Origin: Symsagittifera roscoffensis
Lineage: Eukaryota > Xenacoelomorpha > Acoela > Convolutidae
Assembly: GCF_963678635.1 (NCBI RefSeq)
Contig: NC_087066.1
Span: 34,229,301 to 34,293,300, forward strand
Reading direction: 5' to 3'
DNA: 64,000 nt
Shown here piece after piece: positions 1 to 10,928 of this stretch; position 1 is the stretch's first letter; each line of letters starts with the position of its first letter. The notes beneath the pieces are model-generated. The model worked only from the letters and a program-made list of their open reading frames with translations, had not been told where the DNA came from and searched no databases. The position numbers were made by a program, and so were the translations under genes.

Positions 1-2
1 AT

Positions 3-1316
3 TATAGACCTGTTTCTCTTTTATCTCTGCCCTCTAAAATTTTTGAAAAAATTGTCTTCATTAGACTTTATGATCATTACAATAAGATTTTTAACACATC
101 TCAATTCAGATTTCCAAAGAACCGGTCAATAATTCAACAACTTCTGACCTTTCTAAATGAAACAAATAGAGGAATCGAAAATGGAGACGAAATTGAAATT
201 ATTTTTACAGACTTTAGCAAAGCTTTCGACAGAGATGAGCCTGGAATTTTGTTACGAAAATTGTTTTCAACAGTAGTCAGGGGTAAAAATTTAAAACGGA
301 TCAAGTCTTACCTTCCCAACAGGCACCAGATTGTTCGAATAAATGGCAAAGAGTCTTCAAGAGAAAACGTTACCAGTGGAGTGCCACATGGTAGCATACT
401 GAGTCCTTTATTTTTTCTGGTCTTCATTAACGACCTACCAGATTACTGTGTAAATCTTAAAACTATGTTTTTTGCAGACGATGCTAAGTTCATCAGTTCT
501 GGTCAGGCACAGGAGCAAAACCAAAGTGACCTAAATAATGTATTTAATTGGACCATCGACAATAATATGCCCTTCAATTTAGACAAATGTACGTATCAAA
601 AATTAGGAAAAAAATGCAAAAAATTTTTACTTCATAGGAGTCAAGATCATAGAAATAGACGTACAAAAAGACCTGGGCTTGACAATATCAAGTGATTTAA
701 ACTGGAATATCTACAGAGACAATGCATGCAAGAAAGCAAACCGTGTCTTTTTCATGATAAAACGGAATACAAACAATCTGAGTCGTACTGCAAAATTGAA
801 CCTTTATAAATCTATGGTAGTCCCAGTTTTAACATACGCCAACCCCTGCTATGGGTTAAGCAAATATGTCACAAATGAACTTGAGACTATTCAAAAAAGA
901 GTCGTCAAATAAATTTTTCCTGGAACATTGGCATACAAAGAAAAAATTGCTCAATTGCAAATTTTACCGCTTCCTATGTATATACAGATAAATAATATTT
1001 TGCTGCTTTTCAAAAATCGGATTAGGAAGATACGAAGATATGCGTATAAATGTGCCAATACTAACAGAGTCCTCTCGCGGTGTAATGTTTCAGTTGAAAG
1101 GGTCTAAACGCCTGAAAACTGAACAAACTTTCATCTATCAAACTTGCAGACTGGTCAATACTTTAAAGATAGACGTGAGGGCTTATTGTGGTCTCAAACA
1201 GCTACTACTGAGGAAATTCTGGCTGAAATTTGGAGAATATAATGAAATAGACAAGTGCACGTGGAACATTGGGTGTGATTGTGCGGCGAACAACTGTCAC
1301 AGCAAGACGTACATAT
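3..1316 (+). pseudogene. CR1/jockey-type LINE reverse transcriptase, degraded
   Basis: This is the C-terminal half of a non-LTR retrotransposon RT; the element continues past the left window edge. Translation shows the fingers motif YRPVSLLSLPSKIFEKIV at the first bases, motif A (TDFSKAFD, about 210-235), a motif B with VPHGS in place of VPQGS (about 380), and the catalytic FADD box (about 472-483). The thumb then runs on through 679-912 in another frame. The reading ends with a Cys-rich tail (CTW, CDC, NNCH; 1258-1305) like that of the LINE at 57.4-58.6 kb. At least three frame changes make it non-functional. I am confident of the superfamily but not the clade. Confidence 0.88.
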
Positions 1317-1368
1317 GACGATACAATGAAGGGGCCAGGACCCCATTTGGAAACACAGAAGCCATCCT

Positions 1369-1391
1369 ACTACTACTACCACTACTACTTA
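1369..1391 (+). repeat. (TAC)n tail of the LINE
   Basis: A short trinucleotide run (TACTACTAC, one ACC interruption) lies about 50 bases after the LINE stop codon. Microsatellite 3' tails instead of poly(A) are usual in CR1/I/jockey-type LINEs, so this probably marks the element's 3' end. Confidence 0.7.
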
Positions 1392-1639
1392 TAGTTTCAT
1401 GTGATATCATACGCTCATCGTGGTACGCTTGTAAGAAGAAGGCGCGGTACGGGATTTCAGAGGCAAGCTCGTCAAGCAAGGATACTCCCCCTCTACCCGG
1501 ACATCCCCGCCGGAACCTCCACCCGTAAAAAACCAGGAAGTAATCGATATCATTTCTTTTTGTGATTTATTTTTTAAATCCATTTCTCTACAATACATTT
1601 TACTTTCTATTCTTTCTCTTGTTCTGCCTCTTTCGTACA

Positions 1640-3534
1640 CTGTTTAGTGAATGTCCGTGCCAGAGTACAGGCCGAAGTGGCCACCCAAGTGGAGCAGGAA
1701 ACTGGTAAAAGGAACCTCAAGGGCCAAGTAATGCAGCCCCAAAGATGTCGGAGCGACGGTTCACTCGTACAGAGGTGCAAAGCCAGCCGACCTTGCCGCT
1801 ACTGTCTCGCGCTACCCCTCGCAGAAACTGAACTGTGTTACTATAGTAGCCGGAGTTAATGATAACTCATCTACAGTTTCAGACTTTGCTAATGATTGGA
1901 GATTTTGAATCAATTTGATAATTAATAAGTTTAACCCAAAAGTGCTAATTATCCCCAAAACCATCCTCTCTGCAAACAATTACTTCATAAACAGAAAACT
2001 TGATGCTCTAAATAAGTCTTTGTTTCGCCCTATTAATACATTTTACCACTCAAGAATATGAATTATTTTTGCACTGTCATTTTTGCAAACGGCTCCTCCG
2101 AAAAGGAGGCTTATGGTGTGTCATTTGCAAAGCTTACATCCATGTCTCATGTAGCGGGCATGTACATCCAAAACATAAGAAGTCCGAAGTAAACGATGAA
2201 GCTAAGCAATTCGAGAAAATAATGAGTACAGGCAAAAAATCTGCCGCCATTGACTGCCTTTCAGAAAAGAAAACAAAAGGAGTGTTTCCCCTAAACGAAG
2301 TCATTGAAGGAAAAACAGTCCTTAGTATCCTGAAAGAAAAACACCCTCAGCCAAAACAGCGAACACTAACTATATAACTGAAGTAAGTGAAGACACAAAG
2401 CCATGCCACCCCTCTATATTTGAACAAATAAACGCCAAGACAGTTCGAAAATCAACTTTGAAAACGCACGGAAGCCACGGTCCCTCAGGTCTAGATGCGC
2501 GCGAATGGAGAAGGATATATACTCATTTCAACCAGACATCCCTTGAGCTTGGCAAAACAATTGCTAAACTATCCTATACATAGCAACTAAAGTTCTCCCC
2601 ATGAAAATCTAACAGCGTACAACTCGTGTCGCCTGATACCTCTGGACAAAAATCCATGGGTACGGCCCATTGGTATAGGCGAAGTTCTGATCGCACAATG
2701 TATAAAATCAGACCCTAAAAGTCTCGGCAAAAATTTCCAACTCTGCTTAGGCCAGAAATGTGGTATCGAATATGCTATCCACAGCTTGAGGAACGAGTTT
2801 GAGAAACCGGAAACGGACTTCATACTACTTATTGATGCAGAAAATGGCTTCAACTCGCTCAATAGAGAAGTTGCTCTAAAAAATTTAGAAATCCTTTGTC
2901 CGGCGCTATATTATGCGCTGGCCAATTCATATAAACATCCCTCAAATCTGTATGTCAAAAAACGGTTTTGACATCTACCGAAGGCACAACGCAAGGTGAA
3001 CCCCTCGCAACGGCTACGTACGGAATTGGGATAATCCCACTGATTGAGCTCCTGCGAAACCCAAATGTCACCCAAAAATTGTACGCAGATAATGGAAGCG
3101 CTGCAGGTGATCTTAGGAGTCTCCGCACAAAACTGGACAACCTGGATGTGCACGGAAAGGCTTTCGGATACAATGTGAAGCCTTCCAAGTGTCAACTCAT
3201 AGTAAAAGAAAACCTTCGTGACAGCGCCATAAAAGTATTCAAAGGCACAAATATTACGATGGTAGACGGTTTTAGAGCCCTAGGATCGGTTATAGGAGCA
3301 CCATCAGCATGCGATAAATACATGGAAAGCGAAATTGAAAATACAGCTACCCTAACTGAAAAGCTTTCCAAAATAGCTAAAACATCACCACAAAACGCGT
3401 ACTCCTGCTACACAAAGGGAGTTCAAAATAAATTAAGCTTTCTAACCAGAACAACTCAGCAAGCATTCAAAAAAATGGATGAAAATGAGAAAAATGTAAG
3501 ACATCCAGCTGAGACAATTCTATCTGTGCTATAA
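1640..3534 (+). pseudogene. RLE-type LINE 1: SGNH-like, PHD-like and RT regions, internally deleted
   Basis: Broken reading frame of a non-LTR element of the R2-like (restriction-like endonuclease) kind. In order: a possible SGNH-hydrolase trace with the block VTIVAGVNDNSS (1837-1872) and a downstream ILIP-like strand; a PHD-like finger (2069-2160) with CHFC, CVIC and HVSC; RT fingers GPSGLDAREWRR (about 2480) and VRPIGIGEVL (about 2663); motif A DAENGFNSLN (about 2836); motif B EGTTQGEPLA (about 2980); and the catalytic box as YADN (3082-3093) instead of YADD, so an essential Asp is lost. At about 3520 the frame jumps into the 3' sequence shared with the copy at 7.99-8.99 kb. The zinc-knuckle/endonuclease part is therefore deleted. 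The SGNH call is tentative. Confidence 0.78.
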
Positions 3535-5292
3535 TCGAGGAGAGTAGATTTTAATTGACAATTGACTTGATGCATTAATATAGACTTAATTTATTAATAA
3601 AATTTAGCCGATTTCTTAATATAGCGTTACTACGGCCCTATCAAACTTGTGCACGTACCGTCGCATGACAGAAGGGCCTATTTTAATTGATCTCTTCTTT
3701 TATTAGAGATGGATTGAACATTTCCTCGCCCTCAACTACTCATACTCTGCAATGAAACATTGGTTTGTAAATTATTTCAATCGTTCAGGGCATTACAGTA
3801 GCTTTAAGTAATCAGAAGGCCAAAATTATCCTAGTAACCGAGGAGTCTACAGTTAGTGTCAGGAGTCCCTTCATCAATTGTTCTAGTCAAATTGCTTGGA
3901 ATTTTCTAGATATGGAAAAGAGAAAGATAAAAAGAAGCCATTGTCTACAGCAGGTAAGTGCCATTATCTACTGCAGGAAAACAATTAACTGCCATTTTCT
4001 ACAGCAGGAGAACGAGCAGTCCGGATATTTTTGAGGATCAGCGGAAAACAGAGATAATCGTCGTATATTGAGAATGCGGTAAAATTGTTAATTCAAACAA
4101 ACGCTTCCACACATTTTTGTTCATCTTCAGGTTTTAAAAATCTAAACTATCTGTATAAAAAGACTAAAGATCATAAAAAGTGTCATACGCATCAATATTT
4201 CAAAATTTAACCAATCACACTTTCACAATTAATACTTAATTTATAAACAACTATTAGGTATCAATTTCAATCATTTAGTCACAAATTTCTGAGAGTTTTC
4301 ACCTTTTTGGTTTTAACAATTTTTGCGTTAGGACAATAACAAATGTTGTTTGGACATTGTTCACTAGTGAGACGACAGGTTTCAAAACCCATTTCCCTAT
4401 AACTTTCCGGGTCCCAGTGAAATCGAACTTAACGTGTTTGATTTAGTGGATTCGTCAATCCGGAGGGGTCCAAATAGCAATGTTGCTGGCTAATTTTTTT
4501 CAACTGGAACGTTTTAGATTGGGTTTTTTGCATTAAACTAGAAGAACATAGGAATTTTGAGCTCGGATCAATAATTTTTAGGTCAATAAGAAAAGAATTG
4601 CGAAAAAGAAAGGCGGAACCTATAAGTGAGAAAATATTTTGAACCTTAGAAAAAAGTTGTTTCAGTTAATAACATTAGAGCTACTGGACAGATTGAGTTG
4701 ATCTTGGTACCATAAGATCAGAATTTAGGTGAGCTTACTCATAAAGCTTTCAAGTATCCGTAAGCAATGATCTGTAAAAAGTAAGCTTAGAAAATTTTTA
4801 AGGTTGTTTTTAGCAAATTGACTAATTTGTGAAAGAAGACCCTTCACGTTTTGTAAACTTTTTTTGGAAAGCCCTGATTCCCCTACCAAAGGGTATTAAC
4901 AATTGAATGAGGCTATTTTTTTTATCTAATCAGAAAAAATTACCAAGCTGTAAAAAAAAAACGAAAAAAAAAAGTGATTTAAAAGAAAAAAAAAACAAAA
5001 AAACTGAGTAAAAATTGTTTAAGTACCATCCCCTTCAGTAAACACACAAATTTTCTCACTTTTTGAAAGCGGCACTATAAGGTCTGTAAACGAAAAAAAA
5101 ATAGGCCAAAAATTATTTAATCGGGAAGACAACAATTTCGAAAAATGAAATTAAAAAAAGCAAGTTGACTAAATTAAAAAAAAAACGTATGAGCTGTTTT
5201 CGAATGGGACGGATATTCATAAAGCTAACAAGCTCAAAATATATCTGTTGCAGTTTCCAACAGAGAGACGATTGCTGCAGATCAGAGTGCAA
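3521..5292 (+). repeat. LINE 3' region, copy A of a 1.77-kb direct duplication
   Basis: This non-coding stretch matches 8955-10723 almost base for base, with only scattered differences. It begins at the same point in both places, TATCTGTGCTATAATCGAG, which holds the last codons or stop of the RLE-type LINE. It is therefore best read as that LINE's 3' UTR plus linked sequence. It holds a three-copy minisatellite (3938-4016) and, from 4721, the start of the 2.1-kb unit described separately. Part of it (about 4070-4340) recurs inverted at 37.1-37.5 kb. Confidence 0.88.
3938..4016 (+). repeat. three-copy minisatellite in the LINE 3' region
   Basis: Three head-to-tail units of 23-31 bases share the core CCATTNTCTACNGCAGG. 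The matching array in the other copy lies at about 9371-9448. It sits in the putative 3' UTR. Confidence 0.75.
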
Positions 5293-6590
5293 CGTGATAA
5301 AAATGGAGATTTGAATTTCGAAATCATCCTGTGGACAAAGTTGTTTACGGGGGAAAAAGACTAGTACACGATAGAAACAGATAAATAAAACAAGATCCGA
5401 CCAAGACTTGAACACACAAGCTAAATTTGCAAAGGCTACATGAAGGATCCAAGAAATTGTTAAGTTCAATAACCATGAAAGTTCGTTCCTCGCAGATTTG
5501 TAAAAACGTTGTTTACGGGAATAGTCTAGTTCCCAATGACAAGACACTTGCTATGACAAAACACTTGCTCTCTAACACGGCTAAAACTCCCTATGTATTC
5601 AACCAAAACCCATGCTATGGAAATGAGCCGACAAAAAATAAGCTGACAAACTATTTTAATTGAGGATATTCTATTGTCCCTAGGAAAACTTAATAAAATT
5701 TAAGGTATAAAATCAAGGCTAGCACAAACATGAAGGAAAAAAATTAAAATGAAATATGATCAATTCCTATACAGGTGAAGCTTAGTTTAGCGCCACTTGC
5801 GATTCGGAACTGAATTACTATGATAAAATCTAACGGAAAAAAAAGAAGCTGAAAAACTTAGGCTTAGTTTTCGTCTAGAACTTGCCACAAAATCCACAAA
5901 AAAATTGGAGTACAAAACAAGATCGACCAAGACTTGAATCCACAAGCTAAGTGTGCAAAGGCTACAGGGAGGATCCAAAAAATTGTAAGGTTCACTCGCA
6001 GATTTGTAAAAATGTTGTTTACGGGAAAAGTCTAGTTCCCAATGACAAGACAATTGCTCTCTAACACGGCGAAAACTCCCTAAGTTGTCAACCAAAACCC
6101 ATGCTTTGGAAATGAGCCGACAATTTGGATGTTCTGAACGACATATTTTCTGACTTAATCACGCTTGAAAAATTATGGTCTTAAACAATAAACGTTCTGA
6201 TCTAAATATCTATCAAAGAACGACACTCGACATTAAGTTCGAATTGTTTTTCCCTCGGTGAAATAAAAACAAGCTGATGATGTTTTGCCATTTTGTTCAT
6301 TTCATTGAGTGGCTAGTCAATAAGCAGAATTTATTTTACTAATCTGTAAGTTAATTATCCGAATAATAATTCAAGAGCAATGAACATTTTATGCATAATT
6401 TGAGTAATTTAATCAAGAATTTTTTTTAATTAAACAAAAAAAATAATGAAATCAGTCAATTCATGCATAGTTTATTCGTATTTTGGTAGTTTTTGACGAT
6501 TCTAACAATTGCTATATCAATACTCCGTATAAATTATTTTAAGTAAACATTTTTTTGTTTTTCTGCTCTTGGACCCATACTAAGTTGGGA
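4721..6590 (+). repeat. 2.1-kb repeat unit, copy A
   Basis: Non-coding, rich in A and T runs. It matches the units at 10929-13034 and 13035-15122 in order, with more divergence. Inside it a segment of about 200 bases is duplicated roughly 500 bases apart: 5390-5600 and 5920-6120, both containing GTTTACGGGAA and CTAGTTCCCAATGACAAGAC. It ends where the dispersed repeat at 6588 begins. Short open frames here recur in the other copies only because the DNA is duplicated. Confidence 0.8.
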
Positions 6591-6940
6591 ATAGTCAATT
6601 CGGTGTGACATGTTAATTTTTAAATGTTCCATTCAGGCATGAAAGACACCTAATGATTTTATTTTTCGCGACAACTGAAAATTGCTCAAAGAAAGAACAA
6701 CAATATTCTTAGATACAGAAGAGTCGGACGAGAAACACGACGAACAGGAAATATAGTGATTTACGACCTTTTCGAGTTGTAACGATTGTGCCGCTACCCT
6801 CGTTACAGAGCAATTCCTGAGAATCAGGAAGGATGTTGGAACGACGTGACCAGCCTTCCGGAAAGAGACAAGACAGCTCTTCGTCCGGATTCAAGAATAG
6901 CTTTATTTTCCGTCGATATGTACTTCCGGGCGAATGTTAC
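6588..6940 (+). repeat. dispersed repeat DR1, copy 1 (internally deleted)
   Basis: Positions 6588-6891 match 30409-30720. The sequence then jumps to the 3' end of the family, TTTTCCGTCGATATGTACTT...GCGAATGTTAC, as at 31162-31202. This copy thus lacks about 440 internal bases. Other copies lie at 40940-41510 (inverted) and 60053-60317 (hairpin). The common end is consistent with a non-autonomous DNA element, but no target duplication was found. Confidence 0.7.
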
Positions 6941-7940
6941 TTAGATGTTTTTATGGCGCTCCTGGGTGTCATTGTTTTCAAGATCAAGACCGGGAGAACC
7001 GTTAACGAGCACTCCGAGCCAAGTGGATGCTCTAAATAAGGCCCCTAGCACAGGGGCGGAATGGTAGTTTGGAATGCGGAAGCCTTTCGGATTCCCGAAA
7101 CTAGCTTTTTAACATAGTTAAGACCGAAAGTTCACGCACCAGGAAGGGTGGGGGAATCGCAGTCCCGTCGTTCCCTGAGTGGTATATAACCAAAGAAACT
7201 GAGAGATCTACAAGAACCAAACATAAAGTAGTATAGTACCTAAGAAAAAACAAAAAACATAAAAAAATAATCGGAAAAACCAAAATCAGTAAACAAAATA
7301 TAAAATCAGTAGAAATCATCATCCCAGACGAGATGTGATCCGACCCTCCCGCTTGTTGCTGTTAGATATGTTTTTGTTACAAGAATTTATATCAAAGACG
7401 ACCATTACGATCGAAATTGTGACCCGTTTCTGATGCTTGTACTGTAGGGTTGTTTGAGTAGTTAAGCACGTTAAAGCTAATTTGCGCTCAATCAGGAAGG
7501 GTCTTGGGAAGAGAGCCGAAGACTCATCCGGCAAGCAGTGCAAGGAATAGCAGGAAGGGTCTCAAGGACAACTACAATCGACTGTTGAGTATCGTTAACA
7601 AACTTTGTATCCGTTTTGGTACAAAAATTAAGATAACAATCTGTGGGGGGATCGACAGTGACTGCAATGAAAAGGCCCTCCACCGAGTTGCAAATTTTCG
7701 ACTTAAGCACCTTATTTCGGATACTGAACAAACCCAGAGGGGTATTATACTATTCAAAATACCATTTATACTACTCTTAATAAATTTCCTATACCGTATT
7801 TTAGTCAAAAAGAGCCTAAACAAACCGGTTTTTTGGGACAAAATTGTGATTTTTTGACCCCCACAAATCGCAATTTTTCAGATATTGACATTTTTGAATT
7901 AAAAAAAGCTCTAAATTAGCTTTAATTATACAGCCTTTAT
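6941..7940. other. 1-kb stretch with no supported gene
   Basis: No recognisable coding region, RNA gene or long repeat. An open frame of 117 codons at 7504-7857 has no motif I know, and its composition does not stand out from its surroundings. Two fragments like the minisatellite core (AGGAAGGGTCT) occur near 7494 and 7551. Confidence 0.5.
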
Positions 7941-7992
7941 TAAAACATTTTTTACCGATGAAGATTGCAACTTTTTTGCACTACCACTAAGA

Positions 7993-8988
7993 ATGGGAGA
8001 ATTAGACCTCCTCAGTAACACGGACTTTTCCAGAAATTATGAGTGGTCACAAGCCATTTGTGATCCGCTAGAAAACATTGATACAGAAATAGCTGAAACG
8101 GAACAAGCTCTGATAAATAGAAACATCAAAACTGAGAGAGAGAACACCACACTATCAAAGAAGATAAAATTGTGGAAAAATGCTCATCAGAAAAAAAAAC
8201 TGACAAAAAATCTACCGTCACAGAAAGGAGCATTGAATTGGCTAAGCGTGCTATCCTTAAAAATATACAATTTTTCCCTCAACAAATCAGAGTTTAAAGG
8301 TGGACTACATCTGAGATATGGATGGGAACCACCAAACACCCCACACACATGCCCATGTGGAAAACCGCTCACACTGACCCACTCTCTACACTCTCCCAAA
8401 GATGGATACACTCACCTAATGCATAATGAAATTTGCGGTACCTTTGCGACCATCCTGGACGAAGTATGTCATGATGTTGAATTAGAGCCGAAACTTCAAT
8501 CGTTGGAAGGCGAAAGCTCTCACAACAAAACAACCACTACTGAAGATGACGCTCGACTTGACATCAAGGACAATGGACTGTGGGGAGGCCGATTCAGCCG
8601 AACCTTTTTCGATGTAAAAATTTTTAAATCCCGTGCAAAATCTTGCCCCAAAACTATATCTGACGCCTACAAAAATCATGAGAGTGTCAAAACATTAAAA
8701 TACCAACAAAGAATTCTGCATGTCGAACACAGCAGCTTTCTTCCACTAATTTTTGCGGCTACCGGAGGAGCAGCACCAGGCTCTACAAAAACCATCCAGA
8801 AACTAGCAGAGGAACTACGCGAGAAACGGAACGAATCGTACTCGGACACAATAAACTTCATACGAACAAAAATAAGTCTGGCACTTCTGAGGAGTGCAAT
8901 CCTCTGCCTTAGGGGGTGCAAAAATCTTAAAAATACATCCAGCTTAGACAATCATATCTGTGCTATAATCGAGGAGGGTAGATTTTAA
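7993..8988 (+). CDS. C-terminal zinc-knuckle and endonuclease part of an RLE-type LINE
   Basis: An intact 331-codon frame, probably a 5'-truncated fragment rather than a gene; the first Met is internal to the family. It carries the C-terminal signature of R2-like elements. First comes a conserved ALNWLSVL...LRYGWEP stretch. Next is a zinc knuckle with C120-P-C122 and a later MHNEI, its usual third Cys replaced (HSPKDG). Last is a PD-(D/E)xK-type nuclease core with D190 (ARLDIKDNG), then D207 and K209 in FFDVKIF. The end has EHSSFLPLIF, a TGGAAPGS loop and a basic ISLALLRSAILCLRG segment. The stop runs into the 3' sequence shared with copy A. It would nick the target for target-primed reverse transcription. 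Nuclease residues look intact, but the RT is absent here. Confidence 0.82.
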   Translation: MGELDLLSNTDFSRNYEWSQAICDPLENIDTEIAETEQALINRNIKTERENTTLSKKIKLWKNAHQKKKLTKNLPSQKGALNWLSVLSLKIYNFSLNKSEFKGGLHLRYGWEPPNTPHTCPCGKPLTLTHSLHSPKDGYTHLMHNEICGTFATILDEVCHDVELEPKLQSLEGESSHNKTTTTEDDARLDIKDNGLWGGRFSRTFFDVKIFKSRAKSCPKTISDAYKNHESVKTLKYQQRILHVEHSSFLPLIFAATGGAAPGSTKTIQKLAEELREKRNESYSDTINFIRTKISLALLRSAILCLRGCKNLKNTSSLDNHICAIIEEGRF

Positions 8989-10723
8989 TTGACAATTGCC
9001 TTGATGCATTAATATAGACTTAATTTATTAATAAAATTTAGCCGATGTCTTAATATAGCGTTACTACGGCCCTATCAAACTTGTGCACGTACCGTCGCAT
9101 GACAGAAGGGCCTATTTTAATTGATCTCTTCTTTTATTAGAGATGGATTGAACATTTCCTCGCCCTCAACTACTCATACTCTGCAATGAAACATTGGTTT
9201 GTAAATTATTTCAATCGTTCAGGGCATTACAGTAGCTTTAAGTAATCAGACGGCCAAAAACATCATAGTAACCGAGGAGACTATAGTTACTGTCAGGAGT
9301 CCCTTCATCACGTATTCTAGTCAAAATGCTTGGAATTTTCTAGATATGGAAAAGATAAAGATAAAAAGGAGCCATTGTCTACAGCAGGTAAGTGCCATTA
9401 TCTACTGCAGGAAAACAAATAAGTGTCATTGTCTACTGCAGGAGAACGAGCAGTCCGGATAATTTTGAGGATCAGCGGAAAACAGAGATAATCGTCGTAA
9501 ATTCAGAGTGCGTTAAAATTTTTAATTCAAACAAACGTTTCCACACATTTTTTTTCATCTTCAGGTTTTAAAAATCTAAACTATCTGCATAAAAAGATCA
9601 AAGATCATAAAAAGTGTCATACGCATCAATATTTCAAAATATAACCAATCACACTTTCACAATTAATACTTAATTTATAAACAACTATTAGGTAACAATT
9701 TCAATCATTTAGTCACAAATTTCTGAGAGTTTTCACCTTTTTGGTTTTAACAATTTTTAGGACAATAAAAAATGTTGTTTGGACATTGTTCACTAGTGAG
9801 ACGACAGGTTTCAAAACCCGTTTCCCTACAACTTTCTGGGTCCCAGTGAAATTGAACTTAACGTGTTTGATTTAGTGGATTCGTCAATCCGGAGGGGTCC
9901 AAATAGCAATGTTTCTGGCTAATTTTTTTCAACTGGAACGTTTTAGATTGGGTTTTTTGCAATAAACTAGAAGAACATAGGCTTTTTGAGCTCGGATCAA
10001 TAATTTTTAGGTCAATAAGAAAAGAATTGCGAAAAAGAAAGGCGGAACCTATAAGTGAGAAAATATTTTGAACCTTAGAAAAAAGTTGTTTTAGTTAATA
10101 ACATTAGAGCTACTGGACAGATTGAGTTGATCTTGGTACCATAAGATCAGAATTTAGGTGAGCTTACTCATAAAGCTTTCAAGTATCCGTAAGCAATGAT
10201 CTGTAAAAAGTAAGCTTAGAAAATTTTTAAGGTTGTTTTTAGCAAATTGACTAATTTGTGAAAGAAGACCCTTCACGTTTTGTAAACTTTTTTTTGGAAA
10301 GCCCTGATTCCCCTACCAAAGGGTATTAACAGTTGAATGAGGCTATTTTTTTATCTAATCAGAAAAAAATTACCAAGCTGTAAAAAAACAAAAACGAAAA
10401 AAAAAGTGATTTAAAAGAAAAAAAAACAAAAAAACTGAGTAAAAATTGTTTAAGTACCATCCCCTTCAGTAAACACACAAATTTTCTCACTTATTGAAAG
10501 CGGCACTATAAGGTCTGTAAACGAAAAGAAAATAGGCCAAAAATTAATTAATCGGGAAGACATCAATTTTGAAAAATGAAATTAAAAAAAGCAAGTTGAC
10601 TAAATTAAAAAAAAAACGTATGAGCTGTTTTCGAATGGGACGGATGTTCATAAAGCTAACAAGCTCAAAATATATCTGTTGCAGTTTCCAACAGAGAGAC
10701 GATTGCTGCAGATTAGAGTGCAA
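8955..10723 (+). repeat. LINE 3' region, copy B
   Basis: Second copy of the 1.77-kb sequence at 3521-5292. It stops abruptly at GAGTGCAA (10723), inside the 2.1-kb unit, and continues at 10734 with the end of that unit. About 1.3 kb of the unit is therefore missing here. Confidence 0.87.
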
Positions 10724-10733
10724 GCTGTAAGAC

Positions 10734-10928
10734 ACTCCGTATAAACTAATATTAGTCAATATTTTTCTGTTTTTCTGCTCTTGGACCCATACTGAGTTGG
10801 GAAGGGTCTCGGGTGTGATTATTAAACACCACGGAAAAGCTACTCTTGGAAACCCGGAGGTTTCTAATCCATAAGGGTCCTATTTTTACCCATCCGGAAG
10901 GGTCCTAGTATTGCCGGAAGGGTCCTAG
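10734..10928 (+). repeat. end segment of the 2.1-kb unit with minisatellite cores
   Basis: Starts at CACTCCGTATAAACTAATAT and holds the TTTTCTGCTCTTGGACCCAT block and two or three cores of CCGGAAGGGTCCTA. The same block closes units C and D. It joins truncated copy B to full unit C. Confidence 0.75.

Noticed and set aside
5113-5547. 144-codon minus-strand open frame, with relatives near 11.5 and 13.6 kb
   Set aside because: It recurs because the DNA is duplicated. The frame differs in length between copies, and there is no sign of protein-level conservation.
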